A stretch of DNA of 64,000 nt from Sporolactobacillus sp. STSJ-5 (GCF_024385605.1 NZ_JANFOJ010000010.1:45527-109526), one strand, 5' to 3'. Positions 26,267-35,595 are shown, counted from the stretch's first letter. The notes: generated by a model from the sequence alone, not told the origin. Translations and numbers: made by a program.

Positions 26267-26887
26267 ATGAAAAAAAGATTTTTAGGTATACGTGATGTAG
26301 TTACGATTGCAATTTTTACTGCAGCGATCATGATAATCGGAAGTGCACTTTCTAAAGTGTTTGGGGTTTTAAGCTTTTTGACCGCAGGAGGCGCCATTTT
26401 GGTTTCAGGGGCGATTATATCCTTTTTAACGGCACCGCTGTTTTTGCTTATGGTTTTGAAAGTGGGGAAGCACGGAGCAATTTTTCTGCACAGTATTCTT
26501 TACGGGTTCATTTTTCTGCTCGCCGGTCTGCCGCATATGGTCATTTTCTATGCTCTGGTCGGACTGATTGGCGAAGTGATGATGATGCCGCGCGGGAACG
26601 GGTATCACAATGTGTTCCGAGCAGGGCTTGCCTGCAGCGTTTTTCTCAGTGTTAAGGCGCTTCATCCGGCGGCCATACTATGGATTATCGGCAATTATAA
26701 TCCGCAGGGTGTTCATGGCTATACCGCGGCACAGATCACCAAGATGATGGACATCTACTTTAATCCGATCACAGTAGCGCTTATTTTCGTTCTGACTTTT
26801 GCCGGGTCTGCCGTTGGTTCTTGGGCAGGGGCCAAGATCTTGCGCAAGCATTTTGTTAAATCGGGTATTTTACAGATCAATGAGTAA
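26267..26887 (+). CDS. MptD/Trep_Strep-family ECF transporter S component
   Basis: A 206-aa membrane protein with about six helices, starting KKRFLGIRDVVTIAIFTAAIM and containing AGLPHMVIFYALVGLIGEV near residue 90. It resembles the MptD/Trep_Strep family of putative substrate-capture (S) components. The next genes are EcfT-like and EcfA-like, so it should capture the substrate in an energy-coupling-factor importer dedicated to this cluster. The substrate is unknown. Confidence 0.78.
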   Translation: MKKRFLGIRDVVTIAIFTAAIMIIGSALSKVFGVLSFLTAGGAILVSGAIISFLTAPLFLLMVLKVGKHGAIFLHSILYGFIFLLAGLPHMVIFYALVGLIGEVMMMPRGNGYHNVFRAGLACSVFLSVKALHPAAILWIIGNYNPQGVHGYTAAQITKMMDIYFNPITVALIFVLTFAGSAVGSWAGAKILRKHFVKSGILQINE

Positions 26888-27566
26888 ACCTTTAATTCTG
26901 GATCCTCGAACTAAGTTCAGTGTTGTTTTAATTATTGGTTTCCTCATTTTTGGATCAAGCGTGACGCAGCTGCTGTTCTTATTCGTGGTTATGGGAATTT
27001 ACGGATTTCTGAATGGGGTGCGAAAATCACTGCCCATTTATGTGCTGTTCCTTTTGCTTTATTTTCTATCTGATTATTTAGCATCCGAGACGCGGAATAT
27101 TCTTTTTGTCAGCATTGCATTTTTTTCTTATTTTATTGTTTGTTTCCTGCCTGCATTACTTGCCGGAGAAGTACTCGTACGCACGCCTGCAGGCCAACTC
27201 ATGTCTGCACTGGGGCGCTGGCATTTTCCGAAGACAATGATCATTGCCTTTGCCGTCAGTCTGCGTTTTATCCCCATTGCCGGTTTGGAAATACGATCCA
27301 TTCATGAGGTCATGAAGCAGCGCGGTGTAGCTTTTTTCAGCCGAACAGGCTGGCTGCATCCGTGGCGTACCTTTGAGTATGCACTTGTTCCACTGATGAT
27401 TCGATTGTTGAAGATTTCCGATGAATTAACGGCATCGGCAGTAACCCGTGGGGTAGAGGCTCCGATAAGACGTACATCAGTGCATGTGATCAAATTTCGT
27501 TCCTGCGATTATGTGGTTATTCTGCTGGTTCTTGCCTTAGCATTCTTTTTACTGATGACGAGATAG
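26880..27566 (+). CDS. ecfT: ECF transporter T component (EcfT/CbiQ-like)
   Basis: The 228-aa protein starts LDPRTKFSVVLIIGFLIFG, typical of EcfT, and has the two short cytoplasmic motifs with Ala-Arg-Gly style ends: SIHEVMKQRGVAF near residue 140 and SAVTRGVEAP near 188. These coupling helices contact the ATPases. The frame is open upstream from 26799, but ATG 26880 overlaps the S-component stop (AATGAGTAA) and gives the conserved N-terminus. Confidence 0.83.
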   Translation: MSKPLILDPRTKFSVVLIIGFLIFGSSVTQLLFLFVVMGIYGFLNGVRKSLPIYVLFLLLYFLSDYLASETRNILFVSIAFFSYFIVCFLPALLAGEVLVRTPAGQLMSALGRWHFPKTMIIAFAVSLRFIPIAGLEIRSIHEVMKQRGVAFFSRTGWLHPWRTFEYALVPLMIRLLKISDELTASAVTRGVEAPIRRTSVHVIKFRSCDYVVILLVLALAFFLLMTR

Positions 27567-27598
27567 TCCGCCGATGAATTGATGAAAGAGTTGATCTC

Positions 27599-29074
27599 AT
27601 GATCCAATTAAAAAACATTGATGTACATTCGCGTCAAGGAACGCCGATTCTCAATGACTTTTCTTTATCTGTGGCGTCTGGAGAACTGGTTGTATTATCC
27701 GGACCAAGCGGAAGCGGCAAGTCAACGATCATTCGCCTGATTAATGGGCTGGCTTACATGGATGATGCATTAGTCATTGAGGGAAAGGCGGAGCTGAACG
27801 GCCAATCGATTAAAAGTATGAATTCATGGGAACGATCGGAGCAGGTGGGCAGTGTGTTTCAGGACCCTCGAAGCCAGTTTTTTGCACCGATAGTAGAGGA
27901 TGAACTTGCATTTTATTGCGAAAATTTCGGTATGAAACCGAAAATAATAAAGGAACGCATACATCAGGCTGCAAAGGAACAAAACTTGCTGCCGCTGCTC
28001 GATCATCGAATCATGACTTTATCGAGTGGAGAAAAACAAAAAGTAGCGATTGCTGCTATCCGTGTTGCCCGGCAAACGGTCTACGTGCTTGATGAACCTT
28101 CATCGAATCTGAACTTGGCAGCGACGACTCAGCTCGCCGATCTGATTCGAAAATGGAAGGAAGCCGGCCATACGATTGTGATTGCGGAGCATCGCCTGCA
28201 TTATTTAACAGATTTGCTTGATCGAATGATTTATGTGCGCAATGGCCAGGCGGTGCGCAGTTATTCAAGGGATAAGCTCATAATCTTGCCGGCTGAACAA
28301 TTGGCTGCATCCGGGTTGAGGCAGACACGTTTAGTCTGGAAAACGGGTATTAATCGTCGGTCAGTACCGCAGAATATCCATGAATTGAGCATTCATCAAT
28401 TAACAATTAACAGCTGGTCCGGTGGAGAAGCACTTTTGCATAATCTTACTTTTTCTATTCATTCCGGTGAGGTTGTGATGCTGACCGGCTCAAATGGGAT
28501 CGGCAAGACAAGTCTTGCTCGCGCACTCTGCGGCCTTTCCAGAAAGAGTGAGGGAACGGTCACAGTGGATGGACGGCTTGCTCTGCGCAGAAAAAGAAGT
28601 CGGCAAATTCGCTATGTCATGCAGGAAGCGGATTTCCAGTTATTTGGACAGAGCGTTTGGGATGAACTGTTTGTCGGGATTAAAGAAGATGCTGATCAGG
28701 TAACGCGTGCGCAGCAGCTTTTACGAGAACTCGATTTATGGTCGCTGCGTGACCGGCATCCATCGACACTCTCGGGAGGAGAGAAACAACGGGTGACGCT
28801 CGCAGCCGCTTTAATGAGTACCGTACCGGTCATTATCCTCGATGAACCGACCTCCGGACTCGATTGGCGCAGCTTAGAAAAAACAGCTGAATGTCTAAAA
28901 AGAGAAGCGGAAAAAGATCGGATTTTTCTAGTGATTACGCATGACTATGAATTGATCAGCCAGGCAGGTACGCGGTTGATTCATTTAAAGGACCGCATCG
29001 TCACCGATGATTTTCCTTTAGATGACACATCCGGTGCTCGTGTACTAAGCCTTTTAACTCAAGATGAATCATGA
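27599..29074 (+). CDS. ECF transporter ATPase with two fused ABC domains (EcfA-type)
   Basis: The 491-aa protein carries two complete ATPase domains in tandem. The first has GPSGSGKST near residue 36, a LSSGEKQKVA signature and VLDEPSSNL. The second, after residue 270, has GSNGIGKTS, LSGGEKQRVT and ILDEPTSGLD. One polypeptide thus replaces the EcfA/EcfA' pair. With the S and T proteins upstream it makes a complete group I ECF importer. AAAGAG precedes the ATG; spacing to ecfT is 32 bp. Confidence 0.88.
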   Translation: MIQLKNIDVHSRQGTPILNDFSLSVASGELVVLSGPSGSGKSTIIRLINGLAYMDDALVIEGKAELNGQSIKSMNSWERSEQVGSVFQDPRSQFFAPIVEDELAFYCENFGMKPKIIKERIHQAAKEQNLLPLLDHRIMTLSSGEKQKVAIAAIRVARQTVYVLDEPSSNLNLAATTQLADLIRKWKEAGHTIVIAEHRLHYLTDLLDRMIYVRNGQAVRSYSRDKLIILPAEQLAASGLRQTRLVWKTGINRRSVPQNIHELSIHQLTINSWSGGEALLHNLTFSIHSGEVVMLTGSNGIGKTSLARALCGLSRKSEGTVTVDGRLALRRKRSRQIRYVMQEADFQLFGQSVWDELFVGIKEDADQVTRAQQLLRELDLWSLRDRHPSTLSGGEKQRVTLAAALMSTVPVIILDEPTSGLDWRSLEKTAECLKREAEKDRIFLVITHDYELISQAGTRLIHLKDRIVTDDFPLDDTSGARVLSLLTQDES

Positions 29075-29131
29075 TATGGGAAGCCCTTTTTAGGGTACGA
29101 TAGGAAATAATAAAGGTAAGGGAGGGAAAGC

Positions 29132-29425
29132 ATGAAGAATCGATATGCCATTTATGAAGAGTATGACGGCAGGCAACGATTTCCTATTAATATCCGGCTG
29201 CCGAAGAAAATAGTTGAGGCGGCATCAATACGTGATGCGGTCAACGCCTTTTCACTTACCCACAATCTTGAAATCATCCGCTATGCTGAACTTCCCGAGG
29301 ACGATGTACGGGTATGGTTTCGCCGCACAAATCTGTTTGGACAAAGCAGCAATTTCGGTTATTATTTTCGACTACTTAAGTATGGAGAATTATCTGAAGA
29401 AAAAGATCCGTTTCCGGGAAAGTGA
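29132..29425 (+). CDS. conserved-looking small hypothetical protein
   Basis: I do not recognise this 97-aa protein. It begins KNRYAIYEEYDGRQRFP and is rich in charged and aromatic residues, with no signal peptide or membrane helix. GGGAGGG lies about 6 bp before the ATG, and its 3' end merges into a terminator, so it looks like a real small gene. Reading it as an accessory of the ECF operon is uncertain: it lies 57 bp downstream of the ATPase gene and could share its transcript. Confidence 0.65.
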   Translation: MKNRYAIYEEYDGRQRFPINIRLPKKIVEAASIRDAVNAFSLTHNLEIIRYAELPEDDVRVWFRRTNLFGQSSNFGYYFRLLKYGELSEEKDPFPGK

Positions 29426-29437
29426 AACGGATCTTTT
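29401..29437 (+). terminator. rho-independent terminator
   Basis: AAAAGATCCGTTTC / GAAACGGATCTTTTT hairpin; it overlaps the end of the small hypothetical gene and closes the ABC/ECF unit. Confidence 0.88.
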
Positions 29438-29523
29438 TGTACAATAAAAACGTTCCCATCGATCGTCCATAAAATCTCCCAATACCCAACTCTTTCCCGC
29501 CATGCCGAGTGCTGATATAAAAT

Positions 29524-29577
29524 TTAACTAAATTCATGTATTTCCTTAATACTTTCTTTACGTGCGATATTCATAAT
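29524..29577 (+). promoter_or_regulatory. candidate PhoP~P box and -10 region before tuaD
   Basis: Hexamers TTAACT (29524), CATGTA (29535), TTAATA (29546) and TTTACG (29557) stand at exact 11-bp intervals; three of four fit the PhoP consensus TT(A/T)A(C/T)A. After a 9-bp gap comes CATAAT at 29572-29577 as the -10 box. This is the layout of PhoP-activated Bacillus promoters, and tua is a known PhoP target in B. subtilis under phosphate starvation. Confidence 0.55.
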
Positions 29578-29650
29578 AAGAACCAATGCATGATTTTATG
29601 CGTTCAAGGATATTTTAGTAATTAAAGAGGAAAAATGTGGGGGGACATAT

Positions 29651-30970
29651 ATGAAAATCGCAGTGATCGGCACAGGTTATGTTGGATTGGTTACAGGTGT
29701 TGCGCTTGCTGAAATCGGTCATACGGTCACGTGTATTGATGTTGATCCGGAAAAAATCGCTGAGCTCAACCAAGGCATTCCAACCATCTATGAGCCGGGA
29801 CTCGGTGAAATGATGCTGAGAAACCAGAAACGTCAGCGTTTGCACTTTACTGATCAGCACCGGGTCGGATTGGACGGAGCGGATGTTGTTTATCTGGCGG
29901 TTGGAACCCCACAGCTTGCCGATGGTTCGGCAAACTTGCGCTATATTGAACAGGCGGCTATGGATGTGGCAGAGCATGTTCAAGAATCAGTTATTGTCGT
30001 GATCAAGAGTACGGTACCGGTCGGCACAAACGTGCGTATCAAACAATTGATGCTCAGTCATGTTCGTTCCGGCGTTACTATTCGAATCGCTTCAAATCCG
30101 GAATTTCTCCGAGAAGGATCGGCCATTCATGATACCTTTCATGGCGATCGAATCATTATTGGAACGGAAGATCAGGAAACTGCGAACGTTCTGGAAGAAA
30201 TCAACGCACCTTTCGGCATTCCTGTAGTAAGGACCGATGTGTCCAGCAGTGAAATGATTAAATACGCCTCGAACGCATTCTTGGCGACGAAAATAAGTTT
30301 TATAAATGAAATTGCGAATTTATGCGAAAAATTGGGTGCTGACGTTGAAGAGGTTGCTAAAGGCATGGGCTTGGATCATCGAATCGGCAGTGCTTTTCTG
30401 AAAGCGGGAATCGGTTACGGCGGTTCTTGTTTTCCAAAGGATACTAATGCACTGGTGCAGCTGGCTGGAAATCATCATCATGATTTCAATCTGCTCAAGT
30501 CGGTAATTGAAGTCAACAATCATCAGCAAAGGCTCTTAATTGAAAAAATGCTTACGCGTTTTGGCTCGCTTAGCGGAAAAAAGGTTGCCGTGCTCGGACT
30601 TGCATTTAAACCGAATACTGACGATTTGCGTGAATCGCCTGCACTTGTGCTGATACCGAAACTGACAGAGCTTGGCGCGGAGGTTGTGTGCTACGATCCG
30701 ATTGCGGCAAATCAAGGAAGCAAATGGATCAGTGCACCTGCAGTGTATACGAACAGTGTTGCCAAAGCATTGAACGATGCAGATTGTGCGGTGATTGTTA
30801 CCGATTGGCCGGATATTAAGCGAATGGATCCGCAGACGTTTGCCCGTCTGTTGCGCGAACCGATCGTTTTTGACGGTCGGAATTGCTACAGTATTCCTGC
30901 AGCCCGCAAGGCAGATATTGAATATTACTCGATCGGCCGACCAGATGTGATTCCGGAAGTCAGCAAGTAA
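29651..30970 (+). CDS. tuaD: UDP-glucose 6-dehydrogenase
   Basis: A full-length 439-aa enzyme: NAD motif VIGTGYVGLV at residues 5-14, catalytic Cys260 in GYGGSCFPKD, the catalytic Lys204 in the MIKYASN segment and VAVLGLAFKPNTDDLRESPA in the C-terminal domain. It oxidises UDP-glucose to UDP-glucuronate, the glucuronic-acid donor for teichuronic acid. GGGGGGAC lies before the ATG. It heads a unit with a glycosyltransferase and a flippase, behind a candidate PhoP box. Confidence 0.92.
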   Translation: MKIAVIGTGYVGLVTGVALAEIGHTVTCIDVDPEKIAELNQGIPTIYEPGLGEMMLRNQKRQRLHFTDQHRVGLDGADVVYLAVGTPQLADGSANLRYIEQAAMDVAEHVQESVIVVIKSTVPVGTNVRIKQLMLSHVRSGVTIRIASNPEFLREGSAIHDTFHGDRIIIGTEDQETANVLEEINAPFGIPVVRTDVSSSEMIKYASNAFLATKISFINEIANLCEKLGADVEEVAKGMGLDHRIGSAFLKAGIGYGGSCFPKDTNALVQLAGNHHHDFNLLKSVIEVNNHQQRLLIEKMLTRFGSLSGKKVAVLGLAFKPNTDDLRESPALVLIPKLTELGAEVVCYDPIAANQGSKWISAPAVYTNSVAKALNDADCAVIVTDWPDIKRMDPQTFARLLREPIVFDGRNCYSIPAARKADIEYYSIGRPDVIPEVSK

Positions 30971-31013
30971 ACGAGCATCGCGGTCGAATGTCTCAACATG
31001 ATGGTGACACTCA

Positions 31014-32243
31014 ATGAAAATTTTGTATTTTGTCGGGGAGTTTCCTAAACTCTCACAAACATTTATTTTAAATCAAATCACAGGGCTGATTGACGCAGGA
31101 AACGAAGTGACCATCCTCGCAAAGAAAAGCGCGCCGGATGCAAAAATTCATCCTGATGTGGTGAACTATGAACTGCTCAGTCGAGTGGTCTATTATGGAG
31201 ATTCAACTCAGGTGCAAACGCGTATCGGCAAAGGAATGTCTTTCGTTCGAGCACTAGGTGCGCACTTGTATTCCTGCGTTTTTAATCCAAGATATAAATG
31301 CGAAGCTGCTTTTCGCAATCTGATCAAGATGCCAAACTTAATAATGCTTATTCGCAAGCTTAATCAAGTTGACTTGACGGATCGAACGGTCATTATGGCT
31401 CACTTTGGACCTAATGGGCTGCTTGCGCAAAAGTGCATTGAGATGGGACTGCTCAAGGGAACCTTGTTCACCACTTTTCATGGTTACGATATGCTGCGTT
31501 ATGTGAAACAAAAAGGTCAGGATGCTTATCGTGACCTTTTTCGTTCGCCGTCATTTATCCTGCCGATCAGTGATTTTTGGCGCAGACGCTGCATCGAACT
31601 CGGAGCAGATTCGTCGAGAATCATCGTTCATCATATGGGGATCGATTTGTTGCGCTTTGACAGCCATCCCTCTCAGCCTGCGAAACCGGCAGTCATTGTC
31701 TCCGCCGCACGTCTGGTTGAAAAAAAAGGATTAGTTTATGGCATTCAAGCAGTCGGACAGCTCGTAAAAAAGGGCTATTCCGTCCGCTATTATATTGCGG
31801 GGGACGGTCCATTACGGGACAAGCTGCAACAATTGATTGACGAGAATAAACTGACTCGTCATGTTCAGCTGCTTGGCTGGAAAACGCAGGATGAATGGAT
31901 TGAACTGATGAAGACGGCACAAATTGTGCTTGCTCCGAGCATCACAGCGAGCGATGGTGATATGGAGGGTATTCCTGTTCAGTTGATGGAAGCAATGGCG
32001 ATGAGAAAAATCGTTGTTTCTACCTATCACAGCGGTATACCTGAATTGATTCACGACAAAGAGAACGGATTCCTTGTGGCTGAGAAAAATTCGGAAGCGC
32101 TGACGAGTGTTTTGGAGGAAGTCATATTGTCACCGGAGAAGTGGAGCAGAATCACGCAGAATGCGCGTCAAACGATTAAAGATCAGTTTAATATACAAAA
32201 GCTGAACGCTGAACTGCTTCGGCTTTTCGATACAGTTTTGTAA
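31014..32243 (+). CDS. glycosyltransferase family 4 protein (WcaL-like)
   Basis: A 409-aa GT-B enzyme. It begins YFVGEFPKLSQTFILNQI, a pattern typical of colanic-acid-type WcaL transferases, and has FHGYDMLRYV near residue 160, SAARLVEKKGLVYGIQA near 230 and EGIPVQLMEAMAMRKIVVS near 320 with the donor-binding glutamates. It occupies the position of tuaC in the tua locus but its N-terminus does not look like B. subtilis TuaC as I remember it, so I leave the symbol blank. It probably adds one of the sugars of the repeat unit. Confidence 0.85.
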   Translation: MKILYFVGEFPKLSQTFILNQITGLIDAGNEVTILAKKSAPDAKIHPDVVNYELLSRVVYYGDSTQVQTRIGKGMSFVRALGAHLYSCVFNPRYKCEAAFRNLIKMPNLIMLIRKLNQVDLTDRTVIMAHFGPNGLLAQKCIEMGLLKGTLFTTFHGYDMLRYVKQKGQDAYRDLFRSPSFILPISDFWRRRCIELGADSSRIIVHHMGIDLLRFDSHPSQPAKPAVIVSAARLVEKKGLVYGIQAVGQLVKKGYSVRYYIAGDGPLRDKLQQLIDENKLTRHVQLLGWKTQDEWIELMKTAQIVLAPSITASDGDMEGIPVQLMEAMAMRKIVVSTYHSGIPELIHDKENGFLVAEKNSEALTSVLEEVILSPEKWSRITQNARQTIKDQFNIQKLNAELLRLFDTVL

Positions 32244-32330
32244 GTATAAACGATATAAAAATCAGAAGTAACAAGTAGGAGAAAGAGGAACAAGTTCAAA
32301 TCATAGTTTTTTTATCGAAAAGGGGAAACA

Positions 32331-33758
32331 ATGAAGGAATTTATTCAACGTCTGCTTGCTTTTTCAATCGGACCTGCCGGCGGTGCGCTCATCGCTTTTA
32401 TTACCATACCAGTGACCACACACTTTGTGTCACCTGAGGAATATGGCAAAGCGAGCATGTTTGCGCTCGCGTTGACGATGCTGTCAACCTTTCAATATTT
32501 AGGCATCGATCAAGCGTATGCCAGAGAATTTAATGAGGTGAATGATCGGAAGACATTGTTTCTTCATGCACTGCTGCTTCCGCTTCTATTTGCCTTACTG
32601 TTATTGCTTTTAATCGCTTTGAATCTTGGAACTGCTTCGCATATTCTTTTTGGCGCAAGCGATCAGCATAGTGCGGCACTCCTTCTCGGCGTTTCGCTCG
32701 TTTTTATTACGTTCGAACGCTTTATTTTGCTGTCGATTCGTATGGAGGAAAAAGCATTTGCATATTCGATGTTTACCATTTTTATTAAGCTGGTCATCTT
32801 GGCCGCCACCTTGCTGTTTGTCTTGATGATTCGAAGAGATTTTCTTGCGGTTGTGTATTCAGCGGCTGCCGGTCAAATTATTGGTGATTTATTTCTGTTG
32901 ATTCGCTACCGTTCCTATTTTGCTCTTCACGATTTTCAATTTGATCGGGCACTGCTGCGACGCATGCTTATCTTCGGACTGCCGCTGGTTGTTGCAGCGT
33001 CTGCATCGACAGTACTGAATTCTGCCGGACGCATTGCTCTTAGAGCATGGAGCGGTTTTTATGAAATCGGCATGTTCACAGCCGCGCTGAAAATTGCCGC
33101 TGTTCTTGCCGTTGTTCAATCAAGCTTCACCAGTTTTTGGGTGCCGACCGCTTATCGGTGGTACAGCGAAGGGCGATCCATTCGTACGTTTCAGGCGGTC
33201 AGTGAAGGCGTTCTTTTGTTCATGTCGGTTCTGTATTTTGGTGTTTTGCTCTTTAAGGATCAATTAATGTTTCTTTTATCTCCTCAATATGTGCCTGCCG
33301 CAGGTGTGCTCGGTTTGCTTTGCCTTCAACCTGTACTGTATACGGTCAGTGAGACAACGACACTCGGTATCGTTTTTTCTCGCAAGAGCTACTTGAATAT
33401 TTGGGTTAGCCTTTTTTCGCTTCTGCCATGCCTCATCATCAATTGGCTCTTCGTTCCTTCTTACGGCGTTCTTGGCGCGGGACTTGCAACAGGTATCTCC
33501 TATGTTCTGTTCTTTTGGAGTCGAAGCTACTTTTCCTCAAAAAATTGGAAGGGTTTTTCACTCACAAAGCATTACTCGGTTATGCTCGTCCTTTTAACGG
33601 CAGGCATCCTCAATGCTTTTCATTTCCCATTCATGGTTTTGGCAAATTTGGGCATGCTTTTATTAGTGATTATCATTCAGAGACGATCGATTATCACTAT
33701 TTATATGAAATGGCGCGGGTCGAAAGATAATAACCGTTCATCTGCCTTTTTTCCTTGA
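32331..33758 (+). CDS. tuaB: teichuronic-acid flippase (TuaB/Wzx type)
   Basis: The 475-aa protein has about 12-14 predicted membrane helices and the family signatures AFSIGPAGGALIAFITIP and SPEEYGKASMFAL at the N-terminus. It should move the undecaprenyl-linked repeat unit to the outer face. A paralogue lies on the reverse strand at 21176-22594. AGGGG is 6 bp before the ATG. A hairpin (GGCAAG/CTTGCC, 33774-33797) without T run follows, then a separate promoter for tuaA. Confidence 0.85.
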   Translation: MKEFIQRLLAFSIGPAGGALIAFITIPVTTHFVSPEEYGKASMFALALTMLSTFQYLGIDQAYAREFNEVNDRKTLFLHALLLPLLFALLLLLLIALNLGTASHILFGASDQHSAALLLGVSLVFITFERFILLSIRMEEKAFAYSMFTIFIKLVILAATLLFVLMIRRDFLAVVYSAAAGQIIGDLFLLIRYRSYFALHDFQFDRALLRRMLIFGLPLVVAASASTVLNSAGRIALRAWSGFYEIGMFTAALKIAAVLAVVQSSFTSFWVPTAYRWYSEGRSIRTFQAVSEGVLLFMSVLYFGVLLFKDQLMFLLSPQYVPAAGVLGLLCLQPVLYTVSETTTLGIVFSRKSYLNIWVSLFSLLPCLIINWLFVPSYGVLGAGLATGISYVLFFWSRSYFSSKNWKGFSLTKHYSVMLVLLTAGILNAFHFPFMVLANLGMLLLVIIIQRRSIITIYMKWRGSKDNNRSSAFFP

Positions 33759-33848
33759 GGCAGGCCTAAAATCGGCAAGCATTTCAGAGGTCTTGCCGCT
33801 TGCAAACGAAAAAAGTATGTAAATTTTTCTAAAATTTTAGGATGCACT

Positions 33849-33902
33849 TTTACATTGCCTTAATGAATAGTCCATATTTGCTACATAAACGTTCACTATA
33901 AT
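33849..33902 (+). promoter_or_regulatory. candidate PhoP~P box and -10 region before tuaA
   Basis: TTTACA (33849), TTAATG (33860), TCCATA (33871) and TACATA (33882) occur at exact 11-bp intervals, then 9 bp later TATAAT at 33897-33902. No good -35 is present, as usual for PhoP-dependent promoters. The geometry is identical to the site before tuaD. Confidence 0.6.
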
Positions 33903-33951
33903 TGAAACAAGTTCAGAGGCAAGTAAACGATGAACTGGAGAGGTGTTTCAT

Positions 33952-34611
33952 GTGAAGGCGGAAAAAGAAATAGAGGTCTATAGCGGTTATTCAGTGGTGA
34001 AACCGCCGAGAGTCGTTCTCCCAGAGAATGCACGCACATACCTCTTGGTTAAGAGAGGCTTTGATTTACTCCTTGGCCTAGTTGGAATGGTTATTGCAGC
34101 ACCGATTATTTTTATTTTTTCAGTGCTCATTGTTATGGAGACGCCTGGATCTCCATTCTATGTGCAGGAACGCGTCGGCAAAGGCGGTAAGACCTTTAGA
34201 CTTGTCAAGCTCCGATCAATGCGGAAGGATGCTGAACGAGGCGGCGCACAATGGGCACAGGCACATGATCCTCGTGTCACTCGTATCGGACGCTTCATTC
34301 GCAAGACAAGAATTGATGAGCTTCCTCAATTTCTTTCCGTAGTTAAAGGGGACATGTCGCTGATTGGGCCAAGACCTGAGCGGCCGATGTTCACTGAGGA
34401 ATTCGACCGCGAAATTCCGGGATTCAAGAATCGTCTGCTTGTGAAACCAGGATTGACGGGACTCGCACAAGTAAGTGGCGGCTACGATTTGTCGCCGAAA
34501 GAGAAGCTCGTTTATGACTTGGAATATGTCCGTAATCTATCGCCGGCGCTTGAGTTGAACATATTGATGCGCACGGTCAAGGTTTTATTGACCGGAGACG
34601 GTGCTCGATAA
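33952..34611 (+). CDS. tuaA: undecaprenyl-phosphate sugar-1-phosphate transferase
   Basis: This bacterial sugar transferase (219 aa) has one N-terminal membrane helix, the VKRGFDLLLGLVG segment, YVQERVGKGGKTFRLVKLRS with the cytoplasmic catalytic region, and the hallmark RIDELPQFLSVVKGDMSLIG followed by GPRPERP. It starts the repeat unit by loading a sugar phosphate onto undecaprenyl phosphate. The start is GTG 33952, chosen over GTG 33943 because GGAGAGG is 8 bp before it. It is the first gene of a unit running through tuaH. Confidence 0.87.
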   Translation: MKAEKEIEVYSGYSVVKPPRVVLPENARTYLLVKRGFDLLLGLVGMVIAAPIIFIFSVLIVMETPGSPFYVQERVGKGGKTFRLVKLRSMRKDAERGGAQWAQAHDPRVTRIGRFIRKTRIDELPQFLSVVKGDMSLIGPRPERPMFTEEFDREIPGFKNRLLVKPGLTGLAQVSGGYDLSPKEKLVYDLEYVRNLSPALELNILMRTVKVLLTGDGAR

Positions 34612-34646
34612 GAACAGGAACAACTTGAAAATCAGGAGGTATTTCC

Positions 34647-35582
34647 ATGGAAAAAGTATTAGTTACCGGTGGAGCAGGATTTATTGGCTCTCACGTTGTT
34701 GAGGCTTTGCTAAGACAAGGGTACGCAGTTGCTGTCATGGATAACTTTTCAACAGGGCACCGGGAGAACATTGCCGATCTGCCGGTTGACTTATATATTT
34801 GCGATGTTGCCGATCCGGCAGTTATTAATGTCATTCAAGCGATTCAACCCGATTACATCGTTCATCTTGCGGCTCAGATCAGTGTGTCGCATTCGGTTGC
34901 CGATCCGTTGTTTGACGAACGTACAAATGTGACCGGTTCGTTGAATGTAATGAATGGAGCACGGCAGACAAAAGTGAAAAAAATTGTTTTTGCATCATCT
35001 GCTGCTGTTTACGGCAATCCGATTGAAATACCTGTGACAATTGACCATCCGACGAACCCGGAGTCTCCATATGGACTGACAAAGCTGACTGTCGAGCATT
35101 ATCTGCGTATGTTTGATAAATTTTATCAGCTGCCTTACAGTATTTTGCGGTTCAGCAATGTTTACGGACCACGACAAGATGCGGAGGGTGAAGGCGGCGT
35201 TGTATCGATCTTCTCAGATCGGATTCAAAAAGGAACGCCTCCAATGATCTATGGCGATGGTGATCAGACACGTGATTTTATCTTTGTGAAAGATATTGCA
35301 TCGGCTATAGTAGCCGCTCTTTCAGTAAAGGAAAGCTTGTGTGTCAACGTTTCATCGCAAACAGCGATCAGCATTAAGGATCTCTTTCTATTAATGAAGG
35401 ATGTTTCAGGATCTGATCTTGACGTTTATTACGGCCCGAAACGAAGTGGAGATATCAGGCACAGTGTCCTGTCCAACCAGCTGACAAAGGAACTGCTGCA
35501 ATGGCGGCCGGAAGTATCATTAAAAGACGGTCTCCGAATGACCCTGCGTTCACTTAAGAAACGAAAAAGAGAAGCAGTCTGA
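34647..35582 (+). CDS. NAD-dependent nucleotide-sugar epimerase (GalE/Gne-like)
   Basis: A 311-aa extended SDR with GGAGFIGSH at residues 8-16, Ser118 and the YxxxK motif (Tyr142, Lys146) in SPYGLTKL, and NVYGPRQDAEGEGGV near 171. Such enzymes invert C4 of UDP-glucose, UDP-GlcNAc or UDP-glucuronate. B. subtilis teichuronic acid contains GalNAc and GlcA, so supply of UDP-GalNAc is a fitting role. It lies between tuaA and tuaE, where B. subtilis has none. GGAGG precedes the ATG. Confidence 0.85.
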   Translation: MEKVLVTGGAGFIGSHVVEALLRQGYAVAVMDNFSTGHRENIADLPVDLYICDVADPAVINVIQAIQPDYIVHLAAQISVSHSVADPLFDERTNVTGSLNVMNGARQTKVKKIVFASSAAVYGNPIEIPVTIDHPTNPESPYGLTKLTVEHYLRMFDKFYQLPYSILRFSNVYGPRQDAEGEGGVVSIFSDRIQKGTPPMIYGDGDQTRDFIFVKDIASAIVAALSVKESLCVNVSSQTAISIKDLFLLMKDVSGSDLDVYYGPKRSGDIRHSVLSNQLTKELLQWRPEVSLKDGLRMTLRSLKKRKREAV

Positions 35583-35595
35583 TACGGAGGAAACA

